From: Jiella endophytica
GTDB taxonomy: Bacteria; Pseudomonadota; Alphaproteobacteria; Rhizobiales; Rhizobiaceae
DNA: 64,000 bases
Direction of reading: 5' to 3'
NCBI RefSeq assembly: GCF_004519335.1
Contig: NZ_SOZD01000001.1
Span: 558,001 to 622,000, forward strand
Shown here one piece after another: positions 50,668 through 59,903 of the stretch. Numbering within the stretch: position 1 is the first letter of the stretch; each line of letters begins with the position of its first letter. A model generated the notes under the pieces. It saw only the letters and a program-made list of their open reading frames with translations. It was not told the DNA's origin and searched no databases. A program made the translations under genes and the position numbers.

Positions 50668-50952
50668 GGGGCGGTCGTCCGGTCTTTTTGCGCGCGCCAA
50701 GAACGGCCGCGCGACAAAAGCGGCGGCCGGTGCGGCGAGGGATCCTGAGGCTGAGGCCGGCTTATAGGGAAGCCGCGCCGAAGGCGAAAGGGGGCGGGGG
50801 AGGATTCCGCCTTGCATGGCCGCCACGCGATGCCGACGGGCAGGTTGCGACTATCGCGCCAAGTGACCCTGGGTTATGTTTGCCGTGGATGGCGCGGCCG
50901 ATCGCCGTGGGGTGATCACGGTCGGCCGACCTTCCCGGGGAGAGCGAATTCG

Positions 50953-53217
50953 GTGAAGCACCGCTCCAGAGATTGGGACGTCCGCCCCATTTCGCTGCGG
51001 GCGCTGCTTCTTCCCAAGGGGCTGAGTTTTCTGCTGCCCAAGGAGGAGCATTGTGTCGCAGATCTGTTTGACGCTCATCGCCGGGCACGAGAAAGAGAGC
51101 GGACCGGTGAGATCGATCGCGCCGCAATCGTCGGCGCCTTCGGTACGGACGACCCCGAGGCCATTTCGCCTCAGGTCCCGACGGTCGAAAAGGCGGTCAA
51201 TGAAGCCGCGTCCCGCGTCCGCGCAACCTGGCTTACCTACATTCTGTTCTGGACGTATCTGGTCATTTCGACCGGTTCGGTGACGCATCTCCAGATGTTT
51301 CTCGACGAGGGCGTGAAGCTTCCGGTTCTGGATGTCGATCTGCCGCTGACAGGCTTCTTCTTCGTCGCGCCGACGCTGTTCGTCGTCATGCATGCCTACC
51401 TCCTCGTTCAGCTATGGGAACTGCGCGAGCGGGCGGACGGGTGGCGGCACCTTACGCGGCATCTCATGCGAAGCGATGGCGGATACCATCAGATGCGGCA
51501 GATGCTCGATCCCTACGTGGTCCTCCAGGCCATCACGCTTCCGGCGCAATCGCGAAAGGACCGAAGGTACCGAAACATTCTCGCCGCTATCGTCTGGCTG
51601 ACGCTTGTCGCCGCGCCAGTCAGCCTTTTGGTGTTCATGCAGATCCGCTTCCTGCCCTATCAGAGCGAACCGATCACCTGGGCGCATCGCGGGCTGCTCG
51701 CCGTCGACTTGACCTTGCTTTTGATGCTCTGGGCAGGCGGGCGGTCCGGCAAACGCTCGGGACGGCCCGGCGGAAAGATCGCGGCCTGGGGTTCCAGCCT
51801 GGCTCTCGTCGGCCTGTCGGTCTTTTGCCTGGTGTTTCCCGGGGAGTGGGCGGACCGGACCGGACCACGCTGGGCCGTGCGGCAGGCGCTCGTCGGCGAC
51901 TGGGATCAGACGACCTTTCGGCACGGCGCGGAGGAACCGGGCCGTCTGGACGATCCGCTCAAATGGTGGCAGGCCGGCCTCTTCTCGAACCGCATCATGC
52001 TTACGGTGGACGATCGGGTCGTGGATCGCGACGAGCTTTGGAAGCTGGAGCATAGGGAGAACGGCAAGCCGCGAGAAGGCGTGGCTCTCGAGCCGGTCAG
52101 GTCGTTCCGAAACCGCATTTTTCGCAGCTCTCATCTTGCCCAGATCGACATGAGGCGCGTGAGCTTCGAAGCGGCGCAGCTGCAGGGGGCGTCGCTGTTC
52201 GGGGCGCGGCTGCAGGGGGCGTCGCTGATTGGGGCGCAGCTGCAGGGGGCGTCGCTGCTCGGGGCGCAACTGCAGGGGACGTCGCTGGACGGGGCGCAGC
52301 TGCAGGGGGCGTCGCTGTTCGGGGTGCGGCTGCAGGGGGCGTCGCTGATTGGGGCGCAGCTGCAGGGGGCGTCGCTGCTCGGGGCGCAACTGCAGGGGAC
52401 GTCGCTGCTCGGGGCGCAGCTGCAAGGGGCGTCGCTGTTCGGGGTGCGGCTGCAGGGGGCGTCGCTGGACGGGGCGCAGCTGCAGGGGGCGTCGCTGGAC
52501 GGGGCGCGGCTGCAGGGGACGTCGCTGGACCGGGCGCAGCTGCAGGGGACGTCGCTGGACGGGGCGCAGCTGCAGGGGACGTCGCTGGACGGGGCGCAGC
52601 TGCAGGGGGCGTCGCTTGCCAACGCTTATCTGTGGCGGACGGTTCCGCTAGAGGAACGAGGAGTAGCGTTTCGGCTTGCCAAGAGCGCAGTCGCTCCTGT
52701 CACATTGTCGGATTCATTCTCCGAGGAAACAGTCGTGCTCGACGGTCCGGCAGTTACGAAACTGATCGGGCAATGGACGGCCGGCATTCCCGACGGAGAA
52801 CGAAAGGTCGATGCCCAAAAGCGCCTCTCCATACTCTCTCCAAATGCGCTGACCCCGGATCGCGACGAGCGGATCGTCGCTTACTGGACTGCGGCCGAGG
52901 CCAACGCACCCAGTGATTTCGCTTGGGCTGCAATGAACGCTGAAGCGATCATCGCGGCAGCATGCCGGGCCAATGGGCCCACTAACTATTTCGGCGCTCC
53001 TCACGCCGCGAACGGAATCGCGACGAATGGCGTGCTCGATGGGCTACTAAGCATCGATGCAAAACGTGCGCGATCGGCTGCCCTCGTTTTGCTCGGCCGG
53101 GATTTGGGAAAGCCATGTCCCGGCGCCGAGGGTATCTCCGACAAAGCGAAAGCGCGGCTCGAAGATATTTTGGCACATGCGGATGCTACTCTGTCGAAAT
53201 CGACAGCGACCCAGTAA
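50953..53217 (+). CDS. Pentapeptide-repeat membrane protein
   Basis: A 754-aa protein. About five hydrophobic helices lie between residues 95 and 295. A soluble stretch leads to 15 tandem decapeptides at residues 408-557 (AQLQGASLFG type; two pentapeptides each), which should form a right-handed beta-helix. A C-terminal domain of about 195 residues is unrecognised. GTG 50953 was chosen because GGGGAGAG lies about 9 bases before it; the ORF extends upstream. Such proteins are often signalling or transport-associated, but function is unknown. No partner gene is adjacent. Confidence 0.8.
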   Translation: MKHRSRDWDVRPISLRALLLPKGLSFLLPKEEHCVADLFDAHRRARERERTGEIDRAAIVGAFGTDDPEAISPQVPTVEKAVNEAASRVRATWLTYILFWTYLVISTGSVTHLQMFLDEGVKLPVLDVDLPLTGFFFVAPTLFVVMHAYLLVQLWELRERADGWRHLTRHLMRSDGGYHQMRQMLDPYVVLQAITLPAQSRKDRRYRNILAAIVWLTLVAAPVSLLVFMQIRFLPYQSEPITWAHRGLLAVDLTLLLMLWAGGRSGKRSGRPGGKIAAWGSSLALVGLSVFCLVFPGEWADRTGPRWAVRQALVGDWDQTTFRHGAEEPGRLDDPLKWWQAGLFSNRIMLTVDDRVVDRDELWKLEHRENGKPREGVALEPVRSFRNRIFRSSHLAQIDMRRVSFEAAQLQGASLFGARLQGASLIGAQLQGASLLGAQLQGTSLDGAQLQGASLFGVRLQGASLIGAQLQGASLLGAQLQGTSLLGAQLQGASLFGVRLQGASLDGAQLQGASLDGARLQGTSLDRAQLQGTSLDGAQLQGTSLDGAQLQGASLANAYLWRTVPLEERGVAFRLAKSAVAPVTLSDSFSEETVVLDGPAVTKLIGQWTAGIPDGERKVDAQKRLSILSPNALTPDRDERIVAYWTAAEANAPSDFAWAAMNAEAIIAAACRANGPTNYFGAPHAANGIATNGVLDGLLSIDAKRARSAALVLLGRDLGKPCPGAEGISDKAKARLEDILAHADATLSKSTATQ
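52174..52623 (+). repeat. Coding minisatellite, 15 x 30 bp
   Basis: Fifteen head-to-tail units of the type GCGCAGCTGCAGGGGGCGTC then GCTGNNNGGG. Units are nearly identical at DNA level; variation is mostly at three codons (A/V-Q/R, A/T, and the LxG pair). It lies wholly inside the pentapeptide protein gene. Confidence 0.92.
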
Positions 53218-53358
53218 TGCCGATCGACATCGGTCGGGCGTTGGAAGCGCGGACACCACCCCAGCGCTCCGCTTCGCCCGCGCTGACACAGCCTGTCCGA
53301 GCGCCGCTGCGCCGGGCAGGATCGGCGTCGACGGATTGGCAGAGGCATCAACACGTCG

Positions 53359-53498
53359 TCATCCCGGCCCCCGAGCCGGGATCCATTCCAAATCGCCGAA
53401 GTTGGCGAACCGACCCATGCCGGCACTCGGATCATTCTGCACCGAAGAGCCGTTTTGATGCAGAGGCATGGATCCCGGCTCGGGGCCGGGATGACGAC
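53359..53498. repeat. ~140-bp element with inverted ends
   Basis: The left end GTCATCCCGGCCCCCGAGCC (53359 onward) and the right end GGCTCGGGGCCGGGATGAC (ending about 53495) are inverted copies, extended by GGATCCAT/ATGGATCC inside. The type is common between genes in Rhizobiales. No gene lies in the 367-base gap 53218-53584. Confidence 0.7.
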
Positions 53499-53584
53499 GC
53501 GGGGATGATTCCGGGCGGTCGTCGATGCGGCGTATGCCTGGCAAAACTCGCCTAGAGAAAGCTACAAATCGATGCGTGGAGGCG

Positions 53585-53842
53585 TCAGCTCTCCTGCGAA
53601 GCGTCTGCCATCTCCGCCTCCACGCCCCGCGGCGCAATCACCGCACCGTCATACGCCTCATAGCCTAGCGCCAATGCCACGCAGGCGAGCTCGACGTTCT
53701 TCGGGATCGCCACCGACTTGCCGTCGCGATGGCCCTTTTCGTAATACTGGATGACGCGCTTCTTGAGACCGAGCTTGTCGGCCGCCTCCTTCTGCTTGAG
53801 CCCGAGGCTCTTGCGCCAATCCTTGAAGCCTTCCGGGGTCAT
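53585..53842 (-). CDS. Xre-like helix-turn-helix regulator
   Basis: An 85-aa DNA-binding protein. The HTH is at residues about 5-40 (GFKDWRKSLGLKQKEAADKL, then KKRVIQYYEKG). ATG 53842 has GAGAGGCGGA just upstream; the longer frame from 53929 is Arg-rich and unlikely. The C-terminus (ELACVALALGYEAYDG) may dimerise. It could act on the palindromic operators at 54318-54387, though these lie about 470 bp away. Confidence 0.75.
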   Translation of the reverse strand: MTPEGFKDWRKSLGLKQKEAADKLGLKKRVIQYYEKGHRDGKSVAIPKNVELACVALALGYEAYDGAVIAPRGVEAEMADASQES

Positions 53843-54306
53843 TCCGCCTCTCAACTCGTTCAACTCTACGCGCGCCGTGGCCGCCACGGGCGGCTGTGCC
53901 GCTATCCCGCCGCGCCGGCGCCGTTCCATCGACGCCGCGCCGCCATGTTCACCCTGCGCCGGCCGGCGCCGCTGCTCCAGCGCCGCTCGCGCCGCGGTTT
54001 ACCCTACGCCGGCCGCCGCCGGCGCCGCTGACCCACCACCGCTTCCGCCGCGGGGCAGGCAGTTCCATTTCCCGCCCGGTCCATCCGCCGCGCCGTCCGG
54101 CAGATGCGAACGGCGCCCTTCGGCTCATGGCATCGACCATGCTCGCCCGACAGCATGCGGCGCTGTTTCGTCTGAACTCGCCAGCCGTTGCCCGGTTGCA
54201 CCATCCCGGTCGCTCCGTCTCGTTCCAGACCCAGCCTGCACAGGCCTGCAGCGCCCTTCGTGCCGCGGCGCGGGACAGATCGTCACGGACGCATGCATTT
54301 AGGTGG
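53843..54306. other. Region without clear gene, rich in GCCGGCGCCGC repeats
   Basis: It contains GC palindromes around 53910-54040 (CGCCGGCCGCCGCCGGCGCC and similar). Minus-strand frames exist but begin upstream of the predicted promoter or lack a ribosome-binding site. It could be an untranslated leader of the Xre-like gene. Confidence 0.4.
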
Positions 54307-54335
54307 CCAATATAAAAACGCACGATGTGCGTCAA
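54307..54335 (-). promoter_or_regulatory. Predicted leftward promoter
   Basis: On the minus strand TTGACG (54335-54330), a 17-base spacer, then TATTGG (54312-54307). The palindrome 54318-54332 overlaps it. Confidence 0.4.
54318..54332. promoter_or_regulatory. Operator 1, ACGCAC-GAT-GTGCGT
   Basis: Perfect 6-bp inverted repeat with a 3-base centre, overlapping the leftward promoter. Confidence 0.65.
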
Positions 54336-54341
54336 TATGGC

Positions 54342-54356
54342 ATGCACTCAGTGCGT
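54342..54356. promoter_or_regulatory. Operator 2, imperfect ATGCAC-TCA-GTGCGT
   Basis: Same GCAC-N3-GTGC core as the flanking sites. Its centre is 24 bp from site 1 and 31 bp from site 3. Confidence 0.55.
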
Positions 54357-54363
54357 TTTTCCG

Positions 54364-54392
54364 TTGACGTTGGCGCACCATGTGCGCATATT
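54364..54392 (+). promoter_or_regulatory. Predicted rightward promoter
   Basis: TTGACG (54364-54369), 17 bases, CATATT (54387-54392). Operator 3 fills the spacer. Confidence 0.45.
54373..54387. promoter_or_regulatory. Operator 3, GCGCAC-CAT-GTGCGC
   Basis: Perfect 6-bp inverted repeat with a 3-base centre, placed between the -35 and -10 of the rightward promoter, as expected of a repressor site. Confidence 0.65.
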
Positions 54393-54482
54393 TGCGGGTA
54401 CGGGAATTCCAGCGTCATTCTCGGATAAGTTTTGTCCCGTAAAGTCATCCGAGTGCAACGAATGTGGAAAGGGTGAGCTGCC

Positions 54483-54620
54483 ATGTTGGCGGATATTCTG
54501 GTCGGCCGCTCTTCTTGCGGCGGCGACCGTGACCGAGACGATCTGCATCGTCATGCGACCTTCGCCTGCGGCATCAAGTCCTTCATGAAGAGGATCATGA
54601 AGCTCTTCAGCTTCGCCTGA
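54483..54620 (+). CDS. Possible small protein (45 aa)
   Basis: An ORF starting MLADILVGRSSCGGDRDRDD and ending MKRIMKLFSFA, with AAAGGGTGAG before the ATG. It lies between the predicted rightward promoter (54364-54392) and a strong terminator (54632-54677), which together define a short transcription unit. It has two cysteines and an amphipathic basic C-terminal helix. No family was recognised. The RNA itself could be the functional product. Confidence 0.45.
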   Translation: MLADILVGRSSCGGDRDRDDLHRHATFACGIKSFMKRIMKLFSFA

Positions 54621-54631
54621 GGCGATGCGGC

Positions 54632-54677
54632 AAACGACAAGCGGCGCCGGAGGCAACTCCGGCGCCGCTTGTCGTTT
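54632..54677. terminator. Very stable bidirectional terminator
   Basis: A perfect 20-bp inverted repeat, AAACGACAAGCGGCGCCGGA (54632-54651) with its complement at 54658-54677, around a 6-base loop. It separates the small unit from the convergent carA. Confidence 0.8.
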
Positions 54678-54709
54678 CGGCAGTGTCATATGGAGAAAGA
54701 GGGCGCCGG

Positions 54710-55897
54710 TCAGGCCGCCCGCTTCGCCCGGCGCTCCTCGATCAGGTCGAAGAAGCGGCTGAAGAGATAGTGCGAATCCTGCGGGCCGGGCGAGGCTTCG
54801 GGATGGTGCTGGACCGAGAAGACCGGCTTGCCCGAGAGCCTCAGGCCGCAATTGGTTCCGTCGAAGAGCGAGCGGTGGGTCTCCTCGACGCCGGCCGGAA
54901 GCGTGTCGGCGGCGACGGCGAAGCCGTGGTTCATCGAGACGATCTCGACCTTGCCGGTGGTGAAGTCCTTCACCGGATGGTTGGCGCCGTGATGGCCCTG
55001 ATGCATCTTCTCGGTCCTCGCGCCGAGGGCGAGGGCGAGGAGCTGGTGGCCGAGGCAGATGCCGAAGAGCGGCACGCCGGCCTCGACCAGTTCGCGGATC
55101 ATCGGCACGGCATATTCGCCGGTGGCCGCCGGATCGCCCGGGCCGTTCGACAGGAAGACGCCGTCAGGCTGGTGGGCGAGGATTTCGTCGGCGCTCGCCG
55201 TCGGCGGCATGACGATCACCTCGGCGCCGAGCCCCGACATCAGCCGCAGGATGTTGCGCTTGGTGCCGTAGTCGACGGCGACGATCTTGTATTTCGGCTC
55301 GGACATCTCGGCATAACCGGCGTCCCAGATCCACGGCGTCTCCTTCCAGACGGCGCTCTGGCCGACGGCAACGGACTTGGCGAGGTCGAGACCGACAAGG
55401 CCGGGCCAGGCCTTCGCCCGCGCCTTCAGCGCCTCGAGGTCGAATTCGCCGGCCTCGGAATGGGCGATGACGGCGTTCGGCATGCCGTTGTCGCGGATGA
55501 AGGCGGTGAGCGCCCGCGTGTCGATCCCCGACAGGCCGACGACGCCGCGGGCCTTCAGCCAGGCGTCGAGGCCCTCGGACGAACGGTAGTTCGACGGGGC
55601 GGTGACGTCGGCCCGGAAGATCGCTCCGACCGCGCCGAAGGAATTGGCGGGGGTGAGATCCTCGTGATCGTCGGTGTTGGCGCCGACATTGCCGATATGC
55701 GGGAAGGTGAAGGTGACGATCTGGCCGGCATAGGAGGGGTCGGTGAGGATCTCCTGATAGCCGGTGAGGGCGGTGTTGAAGCACACCTCGCCCTCGACGG
55801 CGCCCTCGGCGCCGACGCCGTAGCCCTCGATCACGGTTCCGTCGGCAAGCACGAGCACCGCCGTGGTCTTGCGCTCAGTCCAGGCTTCGCCGGCCAT
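54710..55897 (-). CDS. carA: Carbamoyl-phosphate synthase small subunit
   Basis: The glutaminase subunit (395 aa) that supplies ammonia to CarB. The N-terminal domain begins TAVLVLADGTVIEGYG; the class I amidotransferase domain has FLSNGPGDP, the catalytic cysteine in FGICLGHQ, and the His/Glu pair in QHHPEASPGP. ATG 55897 was chosen because AAGGA lies 7 bases before it; ATG 55906 has the same AAGG too close. It is divergent from the YqeY-like gene. Confidence 0.96.
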   Translation of the reverse strand: MAGEAWTERKTTAVLVLADGTVIEGYGVGAEGAVEGEVCFNTALTGYQEILTDPSYAGQIVTFTFPHIGNVGANTDDHEDLTPANSFGAVGAIFRADVTAPSNYRSSEGLDAWLKARGVVGLSGIDTRALTAFIRDNGMPNAVIAHSEAGEFDLEALKARAKAWPGLVGLDLAKSVAVGQSAVWKETPWIWDAGYAEMSEPKYKIVAVDYGTKRNILRLMSGLGAEVIVMPPTASADEILAHQPDGVFLSNGPGDPAATGEYAVPMIRELVEAGVPLFGICLGHQLLALALGARTEKMHQGHHGANHPVKDFTTGKVEIVSMNHGFAVAADTLPAGVEETHRSLFDGTNCGLRLSGKPVFSVQHHPEASPGPQDSHYLFSRFFDLIEERRAKRAA

Positions 55898-56243
55898 CGT
55901 CGTCATCCTTGTGCATCCGTTCGTGCTGTGATCTTCGCAAGGCCTGCCCCTGCTGTGGCGGCTGCGCGCAGACGTCATATCAGTGTCGCGTCAGGCGTGG
56001 GCAAGGCATCTTGCGCAAAGTTCGCGACGTCTCTACATCCAGCCGACGCCGACGGGCAAGTGCATCCCGGCGCCGGAAGTAGTCCGGCGAGCCGATGCAA
56101 ACAGGCGACATTCAGCCTTTTCCTGCCAGGATTCTGATCGCGCCCGGCGCGATTCAGCTTTACGTCGGCCCTCAACAGGTATTGCACTACGCTCAAGCGA
56201 GCGCGCCCGGACGGCGCGCGATCGAACTCGAAAGTCAGGCACC

Positions 56244-56693
56244 ATGCGCGAGCATCTTACCGACGCTCTCAACGCCGCAGTCAAACAGCAGGACAAACGC
56301 CGGATCAGCACCCTCAGGCTGATCAACGCCGCGATCAAGGATCGCGACATCGCCAATCGCAGCGCCGGTCGCGACCCCGTCAGCGAGGAGGAGGTGCTGC
56401 AGATCCTTCTCAAGATGATCCGGCAGCGCGAGGAATCGGCGCGCACCTACGAGGACAATGGCCGGCTCGAACTCGCCGAGCAGGAGCGCGAGGAAATCGC
56501 CGTCATCCGCGAGTTTCTGCCGCCGCAGCTCGACAGCGGCGAGATCGAGCGCGCCTGCCGCGAGGCCGTCGAACAGACCGATTCGAAGGGGCTGCGCGAT
56601 GTCGGTCGCTGCATGAACATGCTGAAGCAGCGCTACGGCGGCAAGATGGACTTCGGCAAGGCCTCCACCGTGGTGAAGGGCCTCCTGCGCTAA
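56244..56693 (+). CDS. GatB/YqeY domain protein
   Basis: A 149-aa helical protein of the YqeY family, related to the tail of GatB. It has RRISTLRLINAAIKDRDI at the N-terminus and IAVIREFLPPQLD in the middle, both family signatures. A role near tRNA amidation is suggested by homology, but the molecular function is not established. It is divergent from carA, an arrangement common in alphaproteobacteria as I recall. Confidence 0.88.
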   Translation: MREHLTDALNAAVKQQDKRRISTLRLINAAIKDRDIANRSAGRDPVSEEEVLQILLKMIRQREESARTYEDNGRLELAEQEREEIAVIREFLPPQLDSGEIERACREAVEQTDSKGLRDVGRCMNMLKQRYGGKMDFGKASTVVKGLLR

Positions 56694-56797
56694 AGGAACC
56701 GCCGGGCCGTTCGGGGCGCCGGCGCAGGCAACGGCATGCCGTCCGGGACGGCGCTTTGCAGCCGTTTTGCGACGCGCCGCAAGCAACGCCGCTCCGG

Positions 56798-56826
56798 TTG
56801 ACTTCCACAGAACATCTGCCTATAGC
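56798..56826 (+). promoter_or_regulatory. Sigma-70-type promoter of the rpsM operon
   Basis: TTGACT (56798-56803), a 17-base spacer, then TATAGC (56821-56826). It is followed by a leader of about 145 bases to the rpsM GTG. Its strength and position explain independent expression of the operon. Confidence 0.75.
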
Positions 56827-56979
56827 CAGCCCATTCGCGATCACTGCGGCTGGCACGGGGCTCGAATCGAGGACCGGCCGGCCGTTTTCGGCCATGCGCC
56901 CCCGCGTGAACGAACGGGCCGACCGCCCAAGGACCAAGCGGGCCGAAATGGCCTGCCCTGACATTTTAGGAGAAGCGAC

Positions 56980-57348
56980 GTGGCTCGTATCGCTGGCGTC
57001 AACATCCCATCCGGCAAGCGCGCGATCATCGCGCTGCAGTACATCCACGGCATCGGCCCGTCCTTTGCCCGTGAGATCATGACCAAGGCGAACATCGCCG
57101 TGGAGCGCCGCGTCAACGAGCTGAGCGACGCCGAAGTGCTGCAGATCCGCGAGATCATCGACCGCGACTATCAGGTCGAGGGCGACCTTCGCCGCGAGAC
57201 CGCGATGAACATCAAGCGTCTGATGGACCTCGGCTGCTACCGCGGCCTGCGTCATCGCCGCGGCCTGCCGGTGCGCGGTCAGCGCACCCACACCAACGCC
57301 CGCACCCGCAAGGGTCCGGCGAAGGCGATCGCCGGCAAGAAGAAGTAA
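56980..57348 (+). CDS. rpsM: 30S ribosomal protein S13
   Basis: A 122-aa small-subunit protein that starts at GTG (56980) after TTAGGAGA. The start [20 protein letters not shown] and the C-terminal [20 protein letters not shown] are diagnostic. It is first of four genes (rpsM, rpsK, rpoA, rplQ). In most relatives adk and secY precede it; here a YqeY-like gene does. Confidence 0.97.
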   Translation: MARIAGVNIPSGKRAIIALQYIHGIGPSFAREIMTKANIAVERRVNELSDAEVLQIREIIDRDYQVEGDLRRETAMNIKRLMDLGCYRGLRHRRGLPVRGQRTHTNARTRKGPAKAIAGKKK

Positions 57349-57518
57349 GTTTTTTTGCGATCGGGCGCGGTCTGCGCCCGTTCCGAAAGACGCCTCGATG
57401 GGACAATCGCGCGGCCGGCATCGGCTGTTGCAGCCCCGAGGCGGGTCGGCGCGGATTTTCGCGCCGCAGGTGGAGCCGCCGGAACTACGGCGGTGTCGAG
57501 ATCGAACAGGAAGTTTGA

Positions 57519-57908
57519 ATGGCCAAGGAAGTCCAGCGCGTTCGCCGCCGCGAGCGCAAGAACATTTCGTCGGGTGTGGCGCATGTCAACTCGACCTTCA
57601 ACAACACGCTGATCACCATCACCGACGCCCAGGGCAACGCCATTGCCTGGTCCTCGGCCGGGGCGCAGGGCTTCAAGGGATCGCGCAAGTCGACTCCCTT
57701 CGCCGCGCAGATCGCCGCCGAGGATTGCGCCAAGAAGGCGCAGGAGCACGGCATGCGGACCCTCGAGGTCGAGGTCTGCGGTCCGGGTTCGGGGCGTGAG
57801 TCGGCACTGCGCGCCTTGCAGTCGTCGGGCTTCACCATCACCTCGATCCGCGACGTCACGCCGATCCCGCACAACGGTGTGCGGCCGCGCAAGAAGCGCC
57901 GCGTCTGA
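57519..57908 (+). CDS. rpsK: 30S ribosomal protein S11
   Basis: A 129-aa small-subunit protein. [20 protein letters not shown] and the C-terminal [19 protein letters not shown] are typical. The gap of 170 bp after rpsM is longer than usual, but no gene or terminator was found in it. Confidence 0.97.
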   Translation: MAKEVQRVRRRERKNISSGVAHVNSTFNNTLITITDAQGNAIAWSSAGAQGFKGSRKSTPFAAQIAAEDCAKKAQEHGMRTLEVEVCGPGSGRESALRALQSSGFTITSIRDVTPIPHNGVRPRKKRRV

Positions 57909-58130
57909 CCGCTTGATCGACCGGCGCGCCGTTCAAGGCGTGCTGGATCTGAAGCGCGGCGGCCGGGGCCGCGACGAGTTCGGGGCCGCGATTGCGGCCA
58001 TATAGGCGGGGCGCTCGGCGCTCCGCTGTTCGAGTTTCCGGAGGCAGGCTGCGGCACCGCCATGCAGCCGCCCGGTTTCAGAGCTTTCGCCACGAATGGA
58101 TGGTGGCGAGGAAACTGAGAGGCATTCCCC

Positions 58131-59165
58131 ATGATTTCCAGCAACTGGCAAGAGCTGACGAAGCCGAACCAGCTTGTCTTCAAGAACGAGAACGCCCGCA
58201 ACAAGGCGACCCTCGTCGCCGAGCCGCTCGAGCGCGGTTTCGGCCTGACGCTCGGCAATGCCCTGCGTCGCGTGCTGCTGTCGTCGCTGCGCGGCGCCTC
58301 GGTGACCGCCGTCCAGATCGACGGCGTCCTGCACGAGTTCTCCTCGATCCCGGGTGTTCGCGAGGATGTCACCGACATCGTCCTGAACGTCAAGGAGATC
58401 AACATCGCCATGCAGGGCGAGGGACCGAAGCGCATGGTCGTGCGCAAGTCGGGCCCGGGCGTCGTCACCGCTGGCGACATCCAGACGGTCGGCGACATCT
58501 CCGTCCTGAACCCCGAGCATGAGATCTGCACCCTCGACGAGGGCGCCGAGATCCGCATGGAGTTTACCGTCAACACCGGCAAGGGCTATGTCCCGGCCGA
58601 CCAGAACCGCGCCGAGGATGCGCCGATCGGGCTGATCCCGGTCGATTCGCTGTTCTCGCCGGTCAAGAAGGTGTCCTACAAGGTCGAGAACACCCGCGAG
58701 GGTCAGGACCTCAACAAGGACAAGCTGACGATGACGATCGAGACCGACGGCTCGATCTCGGGCGAGGACGCCGTCGCCTATGCGGCGCGCATCCTGCAGG
58801 ACCAGCTCTCGGTCTTCGTCAACTTCGAGGAGCCGCAGCGCGACGTGCGTCCGGGCGCTCCGGGGGCGGCGGACGACCAGATCGCCGAGCTCGCCTTCAA
58901 CCCGGCGCTGCTCAAGAAGGTCGACGAGCTGGAGCTTTCGGTCCGCTCGGCGAACTGCCTGAAGAACGACAACATCGTCTATATCGGCGATCTCATCCAG
59001 AAGACCGAGGCGGAGATGCTGCGCACCCCGAACTTCGGCCGCAAGTCGCTGAACGAGATCAAGGAAGTGCTGGCCTCGATGGGCCTGCACCTCGGTATGG
59101 AAGTGCCGTCCTGGCCGCCGGAGAACATCGACGACCTGGCCAAGCGCTACGAAGACCAGTACTGA
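58131..59165 (+). CDS. rpoA: RNA polymerase alpha subunit
   Basis: A 344-aa subunit that assembles the polymerase core and contacts activators. The N-terminal domain has [20 protein letters not shown]; the C-terminal domain has [20 protein letters not shown] and [13 protein letters not shown]. The length is slightly above the usual 336-338 owing to an acidic/Gly linker ([11 protein letters not shown]). It lies 222 bp after rpsK. Confidence 0.97.
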   Translation: MISSNWQELTKPNQLVFKNENARNKATLVAEPLERGFGLTLGNALRRVLLSSLRGASVTAVQIDGVLHEFSSIPGVREDVTDIVLNVKEINIAMQGEGPKRMVVRKSGPGVVTAGDIQTVGDISVLNPEHEICTLDEGAEIRMEFTVNTGKGYVPADQNRAEDAPIGLIPVDSLFSPVKKVSYKVENTREGQDLNKDKLTMTIETDGSISGEDAVAYAARILQDQLSVFVNFEEPQRDVRPGAPGAADDQIAELAFNPALLKKVDELELSVRSANCLKNDNIVYIGDLIQKTEAEMLRTPNFGRKSLNEIKEVLASMGLHLGMEVPSWPPENIDDLAKRYEDQY

Positions 59166-59330
59166 GACATCGCACCCGGCTGACCCTCACGGTTGGCCGG
59201 GCGCTTCGGCGTGACGTGAACGTGGCGCCGCAAATCATTCAAAGGCACGGCGGCCCGTCATCCGGCGGGGACGCAAAGATACCGACCTCCGGCGCAAAGC
59301 CGGCTCTTTCGAGACCAAGGAAACACCACC

Positions 59331-59753
59331 ATGCGCCACGCCAATCGCGGCCGTAAGCTCAACCGTACCGCCAGCCACCGCAAGGCTATGTTCGCCAACA
59401 TGGCGGCTTCGCTGATCGAGCACGAGCAGATCGTCACCACGCTTCCCAAGGCGAAGGACCTGCGTCCGATCGTCGAGAAGCTGATCACCCTCGGCAAGCG
59501 CGGCGACATGCATGCGCGCCGTCTGGCCGCTTCGCGCCTGCGCGACGAGGCCGCCACCGCCAAGCTGTTCGACACGCTGGCCGGCCGCTATGCCGAGCGC
59601 CAGGGCGGCTACTGCCGCGTCCTCAAGGCCGGCTTCCGGCGCGGCGACAACGCGCCGCTCGCCGTCATCGAATTCGTCGACCGCGATCCGGAAGCGCGCG
59701 GCGCCGCCGACCGCGCCCGGCTCGAAGCCGAAGGCGCCGACGAGGCCGCGTAA
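59331..59753 (+). CDS. rplQ: 50S ribosomal protein L17
   Basis: A 140-aa large-subunit protein. [20 protein letters not shown] is diagnostic. It is last in the operon and is followed by a terminator. Confidence 0.97.
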   Translation: MRHANRGRKLNRTASHRKAMFANMAASLIEHEQIVTTLPKAKDLRPIVEKLITLGKRGDMHARRLAASRLRDEAATAKLFDTLAGRYAERQGGYCRVLKAGFRRGDNAPLAVIEFVDRDPEARGAADRARLEAEGADEAA

Positions 59754-59782
59754 GCGCGAGGCGTTTTCGAGACAGCATTCGT

Positions 59783-59811
59783 GAGGGGGGCTTCGGCTCC
59801 CCTTTTTCTTT
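59783..59811 (+). terminator. Rho-independent terminator of the rpsM operon
   Basis: GGGG(GG) stem, CTTCGGC loop region, CCCC and then TTTTTCTT, 30 bases after the rplQ stop. Confidence 0.75.
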
Positions 59812-59903
59812 GCCCGGAGCGACTGCGAACGGCTCGGAGAGCGCCGGAACGGCAGCGGACGGCGACCGTTTCAAACCGTGACGAGCGGCAGTGGAGGCAG
59901 ACG

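Noticed and set aside
52131-52622. Minus-strand repeat protein of APSSDVPCSC units
   Set aside because: Only the complement of the pentapeptide minisatellite.
52174-52623. CRISPR array
   Set aside because: 30-bp units are contiguous with no spacers and lie inside an ORF.
53949-54347. 132-codon minus-strand gene
   Set aside because: Starts upstream of the predicted promoter, Ala/Arg/Gly-rich, and has no recognisable domain.
56855-56880. tRNA T-loop (GGCTCGAATCGAGG)
   Set aside because: No acceptor stem, D-loop or anticodon arm fits around it.
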